In this document: one piece after another, positions 60,719-64,000 of the stretch | How the letters are laid out: each line of letters begins with the position of its first letter | How positions within the stretch are numbered: position 1 is the first letter of the stretch | Source: Labilibacter marinus | GTDB taxonomy: Bacteria; Bacteroidota; Bacteroidia; Bacteroidales; Marinilabiliaceae | Assembly (NCBI RefSeq): GCF_001659685.2 | Contig: NZ_LXYE02000010.1 | Location: forward strand, 62,001-126,000 | DNA length: 64,000 nucleotides | Direction of reading: 5' to 3' | Translations under genes and position numbers: made by a program | Notes under the pieces: generated by a model | What the model saw: only the letters and a program-made list of their open reading frames with translations | Databases searched by the model: none | Told to the model about the DNA's origin: nothing

Positions 60719-63328
60719 TTGGTGGATAATCATAATTGGAAAAATATAGTTGATGAATCTTTAGAACCCGTTTTCTTAGTAGAGAAGGAGTCGGGATTAA
60801 TTAAGTATGCCAACCAAAGTGCCAAACAAGTATTTCCACAATTAATAAAAACGGGTAAGGCGTCTATTTACCTTGAGGAGCTTAATGTGTTTAATGGACA
60901 ACCATACAACAAACATGTATTAGATGTAATTAAACCACTACAGCCTGGCCAATGTAATGAGTGTGATATAGAACTGAATGGTAAAATGGTGGATTGTATT
61001 TTAGAATACACTACAGAAGATCCTATAGTGATTTTTAAAATAAATACCATTCAGGGTGATTCCATTTCTAGAAAAGAGAATGCTTCATTTAAATTTTTAG
61101 AGTTGATGAATTGTATGATTGAAGGGGTGAATGAATTAGCCTTTCATAAATACGATCATCTAATAGCAGAATCATTGGCGCAGATTGCTAAGTTTTTTAA
61201 GTGTGAAAGAGCTTATATTTTTAATTATTCCGATGATGAGCAATTTGTTTCTATGAAGCAGCAATGGGCTCAAAAGGGAGTAATACCTTTTTCGGAATGG
61301 AAGGATATACCACTGGTACATTTTAGCCATGTAGGAGGGCACTTGCTTCATAACAAAGCATATTGCATCAATACTATGATGGATATTCCAGATTCTGCTA
61401 TAGCTGAGCGAAATGGGATGATGACAGAAGGAGTGAAGTCTGTGCTGTTGGTTTCTTTTAAAGAGAAAAACCATACGCTGGGATTTGTTGGTATTGATAT
61501 GGTTTCGAAAGAACGCTCTTGGACGGCAGATGAGATTGAGCAGTTGAGCTTATTTAGTTCGTTAATAGGTAATATACAAGTAAAGCAACGCTCCGACTTA
61601 CGTAAAAATTTTCAAGACTCCATTGCGAATTTATTATTTGAAGAATCTACCTGGGCCATTGCCATTTTTAAGGACGAAATATTGGTGGATTGCAACAATC
61701 AAACACTTGCTCTGGTAAAGGGCAAAAAACACGAGGTGCTAGGCAAGAGCATATATGATTTATCCTATGCCAAAGATATTAATGTTGAGCTTGTAGAGCG
61801 TAAGTTAAAAGACTTGATTTCTAGAAGTGTTCAGGGAGAAAATCCTGTAAGTGAATGGGATGTTAGAGCGATGGATGGAAGTGTTGAACGGGTTGAACTC
61901 ACATTTCAAACCTTTGAATTTGATGGTGTGATGTATTTAGCTGTTAGTGCTAAAGACATTAAAGATCAGATGCAAAGACATGAGGAGTTACTGAAAAAAC
62001 AGAAAAGCTTAGAGTCTAAGTTAGATGTGATATTATCGCCTAAGCAAAAAATATCTAAGGTTAAATTACTCGATTTATTAAATAAAGAACAGTTATCAAA
62101 GTTAGCTAAGGCGTTTTCTGATGCAACAGGTTTAGCTTCTGCTATTCTGGATAAAGATGGAAATCAAATTACTTCCGTTTTAACCAATAATGAGGTTTGT
62201 GAGTTATTTAGGAGCACCAAAAAAGGATTAGAAGTCTGTAAGTTATCCGACGAAATGTTGAATACAAGATTGCAAGAAAGTCTTCAGCCTGAATGGCAAC
62301 ATTGTTTAAGCTGTTCATTTTTAGATGCAGCCGCTCCAATTGTAGTAAATAATGAATTGGTAGGTAGTTGGTGGATTGGCCGAGCATTACCTCATGATGC
62401 GGATATCAATAGAGTAATGAAATTCGGGAATGAGCTCGGGTTGAAAAGCGAAGATTTGAGTACTGCTTTTAATCAGCAAAAAAGAATAGGAAGAAAGGAG
62501 TTTGAGAGCTCATTGCATTTGCTGCGAGTGTTGGCTAATGAACTTTCTAATTTGGCATATAATAACCTTAAGTTGGCTAAAGCAATAAAGGCTCATCAAC
62601 GTATGGAAAATAGGTTGGCCAAAGCCAAAGAAAAAGCAGAGGAGAGTGACCAGCTAAAGAGTGCCTTTTTGGCCAACATGTCGCATGAGATAAGAACACC
62701 AATGAATGGTATTGTAGGTTTTACTGAATTGATTCAAGGACCAGAACTGGCGCCTGAGGATAGGGACAGCTATATTTCTATCATTCAGGAAAGCTCTAAT
62801 CAGCTATTGCATATTATTAACGATATTATTGATATTTCAAAAATTGAGGCAGGTCAAATTGAGGCCAATTATGAAGCTTTTAGTTTGAAGGATTTGTTGG
62901 AAGAACTGTCGTTGTTTTATGGTGGTATTGCTCAGCAAAAAGGTATTTGTCTCAAAGTTGAATCACCATTGGCCGATGATGTCTTCTTAAAGTCAGATAG
63001 AATAAAACTGAAGCAGGTACTTTCTAATTTAATAGGTAATGCCGTTAAGTTCACTTCGAAGGGGTGTGTTGCCTTTGGGTGCCAATATCAAGTAGAAAAT
63101 GAATTTAAATTTTTCGTAAAAGATTCAGGTATTGGTATAAGTAATAAGGACCAGAAGCAAATTTTTAACCGTTTTTGGCAAGTGGGTAGAAATTCGCAAG
63201 GAGGCGGAGGTACTGGTTTGGGTCTAACGATTACAAAAGCTTATGTAGAGTTGCTAGGAGGTAAGATCTGGCTGGAGTCGGAGTTAGAAAAAGGTACTCG
63301 TTTTTCATTTACTATTTTATCTAAATAA
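60719..63328 (+). CDS. Cytoplasmic histidine kinase with PAS, GAF and PocR domains
   Basis: 869 residues, no membrane helix. Domains: PAS-like (about 1-110), GAF-like (about 135-300), PAS (about 310-420), PocR (about 446-630, with CKLSDEMLNTRLQESLQPEW and CSFLDAAAPIVVNNELVGSW), short coiled coil, HisKA with His656 in NMSHEIRTPMNG, and HATPase (NLIGNAVKFTS, DSGIGISNKDQ, GGGGTGLGLTITK). PocR was first seen in the propanediol regulator and binds small hydrocarbon ligands. No receiver domain, so the partner regulator is elsewhere. Start is TTG at 60719 or GTG at 60722; no ATG is available. Confidence 0.9.
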   Translation: MVDNHNWKNIVDESLEPVFLVEKESGLIKYANQSAKQVFPQLIKTGKASIYLEELNVFNGQPYNKHVLDVIKPLQPGQCNECDIELNGKMVDCILEYTTEDPIVIFKINTIQGDSISRKENASFKFLELMNCMIEGVNELAFHKYDHLIAESLAQIAKFFKCERAYIFNYSDDEQFVSMKQQWAQKGVIPFSEWKDIPLVHFSHVGGHLLHNKAYCINTMMDIPDSAIAERNGMMTEGVKSVLLVSFKEKNHTLGFVGIDMVSKERSWTADEIEQLSLFSSLIGNIQVKQRSDLRKNFQDSIANLLFEESTWAIAIFKDEILVDCNNQTLALVKGKKHEVLGKSIYDLSYAKDINVELVERKLKDLISRSVQGENPVSEWDVRAMDGSVERVELTFQTFEFDGVMYLAVSAKDIKDQMQRHEELLKKQKSLESKLDVILSPKQKISKVKLLDLLNKEQLSKLAKAFSDATGLASAILDKDGNQITSVLTNNEVCELFRSTKKGLEVCKLSDEMLNTRLQESLQPEWQHCLSCSFLDAAAPIVVNNELVGSWWIGRALPHDADINRVMKFGNELGLKSEDLSTAFNQQKRIGRKEFESSLHLLRVLANELSNLAYNNLKLAKAIKAHQRMENRLAKAKEKAEESDQLKSAFLANMSHEIRTPMNGIVGFTELIQGPELAPEDRDSYISIIQESSNQLLHIINDIIDISKIEAGQIEANYEAFSLKDLLEELSLFYGGIAQQKGICLKVESPLADDVFLKSDRIKLKQVLSNLIGNAVKFTSKGCVAFGCQYQVENEFKFFVKDSGIGISNKDQKQIFNRFWQVGRNSQGGGGTGLGLTITKAYVELLGGKIWLESELEKGTRFSFTILSK

Positions 63329-63356
63329 AAAAACCGGCATCTTTCGATAGCCGGTT
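63327..63356 (-). terminator. Terminator for pdxA
   Basis: AACCGGC pairs with GCCGGTT with a loop containing CTTTCG; seven T follow on the minus strand. Confidence 0.83.
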
Positions 63357-63379
63357 AAATATTTTAAAATCTTCTTTAT

Positions 63380-64000
63380 TTATTCAGAAGCTTTCTCTTT
63401 CTCTTCTCTAGGTAATCTATCATCTAGTTTATCATCCATTTTACTAATGTCGTATGACTTCAGTGGATTTTTAGATATTTCTTTATATTGATCTCTACTC
63501 TTGAAAATATCGATGGCCGAATATATAGCTTGTCTAAATGATTCTGCATCCGCCTCTCCTTGACCAGCAATTTCAAAAGCTGTACCATGGTCTGGCGAAG
63601 TTCTTATGATAGGAAGTCCTGCCGTAAAATTAACACCCGATGAAAATGAAATGGTTTTAAAAGGAGCTAATCCCTGATCGTGATACATGGCTAAAATAGC
63701 ATCAAACTTGGATAGGTTATTCGATCCAAACAGTCCATCAGCAGGATATGGTCCTAGTGCCATGATGCCTTTGTTTTTGGCCTCCTCTATAGCAGGAATA
63801 ATAATGTCTTGTTCTTCTGTTCCCATCAGCCCATCATCACCAGCATGTGGGTTTAGTCCTAATACCGCAATACGAGGTTTTCTAATGGTAAAATCCTCTT
63901 TTAAGGACTTGTTTAATATCTTAAGTTTAGCAACAATTTTTTCCTTGCTAATGCTTTCTGAAACCTTGTTTAATGGAATGTGTCCTGTAACAACGCCCAC
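63380..64000 (-). CDS. pdxA: 4-hydroxythreonine-4-phosphate dehydrogenase, C-terminal part
   Basis: 206 residues in the window; the N-terminus runs off the end. It oxidises 4-phosphohydroxy-threonine in vitamin B6 synthesis and binds a divalent metal. LGLNPHAGDDGLMGTEEQ, AMYHDQGLAPFK and TSPDHGTAFEIAGQGEAD hold the metal and substrate residues. The last 30 residues are charged and not conserved in the family. Confidence 0.94.
   Translation of the reverse strand: MGVVTGHIPLNKVSESISKEKIVAKLKILNKSLKEDFTIRKPRIAVLGLNPHAGDDGLMGTEEQDIIIPAIEEAKNKGIMALGPYPADGLFGSNNLSKFDAILAMYHDQGLAPFKTISFSSGVNFTAGLPIIRTSPDHGTAFEIAGQGEADAESFRQAIYSAIDIFKSRDQYKEISKNPLKSYDISKMDDKLDDRLPREEKEKASE

Noticed and set aside
1-64000. 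tRNA or rRNA genes, prophage or insertion sequences
   Set aside because: No T-loop or rRNA signature, transposase, integrase or phage structural gene was recognised on either strand.

Overview
The window is chromosomal DNA from a member of the Bacteroidota. A marine or anaerobic Bacteroidia lineage near Marinilabiliales is my best guess, but the exact family cannot be fixed from sequence alone. The evidence is a SusD/SusE-type polysaccharide utilisation operon, a GH13 enzyme with a type IX secretion (T9SS) sorting domain, a GldB-like lipoprotein, a fused MurF-alanine racemase, lipoproteins with acidic residues after the lipid cysteine, AT-rich DNA, and repeated use of the Bacteroidota promoter element TAnnTTTG. 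No rRNA, tRNA, CRISPR array, prophage or intact insertion sequence was seen.

Layout. 1-4.8 kb: end of a starch-type Sus operon (partial SusD, SusE/F-like lipoprotein, T9SS-exported alpha-amylase). 4.8-14.2 kb: polyprenyl-phosphate sugar transferase, Pcm, DnaB, IspE, a biotin carrier plus carboxyltransferase pair, an LptF/LptG-type permease and Tgt. 14.4-21 kb: a plus-strand run of a GT2 glycosyltransferase, an ECF sigma factor, RsmG, L34, a PASTA protein, an RluD-type pseudouridine synthase, Ddl and a DUF2490 protein. 21-29 kb: mostly minus strand, with GcvP, a metallo-hydrolase, a YjjG-type nucleotidase, a coiled-coil lipoprotein, RsmI and an acidic lineage-specific protein. 29-38.5 kb: Tdk, MurF-Alr, a Crp/Fnr regulator, NadE, a beta-barrel protein, an SBF-like transporter, GldB, 5-formyl-THF cyclo-ligase and a ferredoxin. 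38.5-46 kb: an M20 peptidase, a CDF metal exporter, a Cys-rich protein, a YcaQ-type glycosylase, NudC, then an unusual island with a 21-bp degenerate tandem array beside two orphan membrane proteins, one with a nuclease-like domain. 46-64 kb: a TlpA-type lipoprotein, MeaB, a DUF1573 protein, LpdA, a TM2/DUF2752/histidine kinase operon, a nucleoside kinase, UvrA, a lytic transglycosylase, a PocR-domain histidine kinase and partial PdxA.

How the genes connect. The Sus genes bind and degrade an alpha-glucan at the cell surface, and the amylase depends on the T9SS, to whose gliding/secretion biology GldB also belongs. The carboxyltransferase and biotin carrier near 10-11.6 kb and MeaB near 48 kb fit one propionyl-/methylmalonyl-CoA route. 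MurF-Alr, Ddl, the PASTA protein and the lytic transglycosylase act on peptidoglycan. RsmG, RsmI, RluD, Tgt and L34 serve ribosomes and tRNA.

No known defence or mobile system was found. The least explained DNA is in the spacers: a 21-bp-period array (43416-43643), a 27-bp perfect hairpin with a second long hairpin (58916-59059), a hairpin holding a GTG start codon (54099-54143), and several spacers with overlapping inverted repeats. The most intriguing proteins are the membrane-anchored PD-(D/E)XK-like protein (44472-45362) and its DUF3592-like neighbour.
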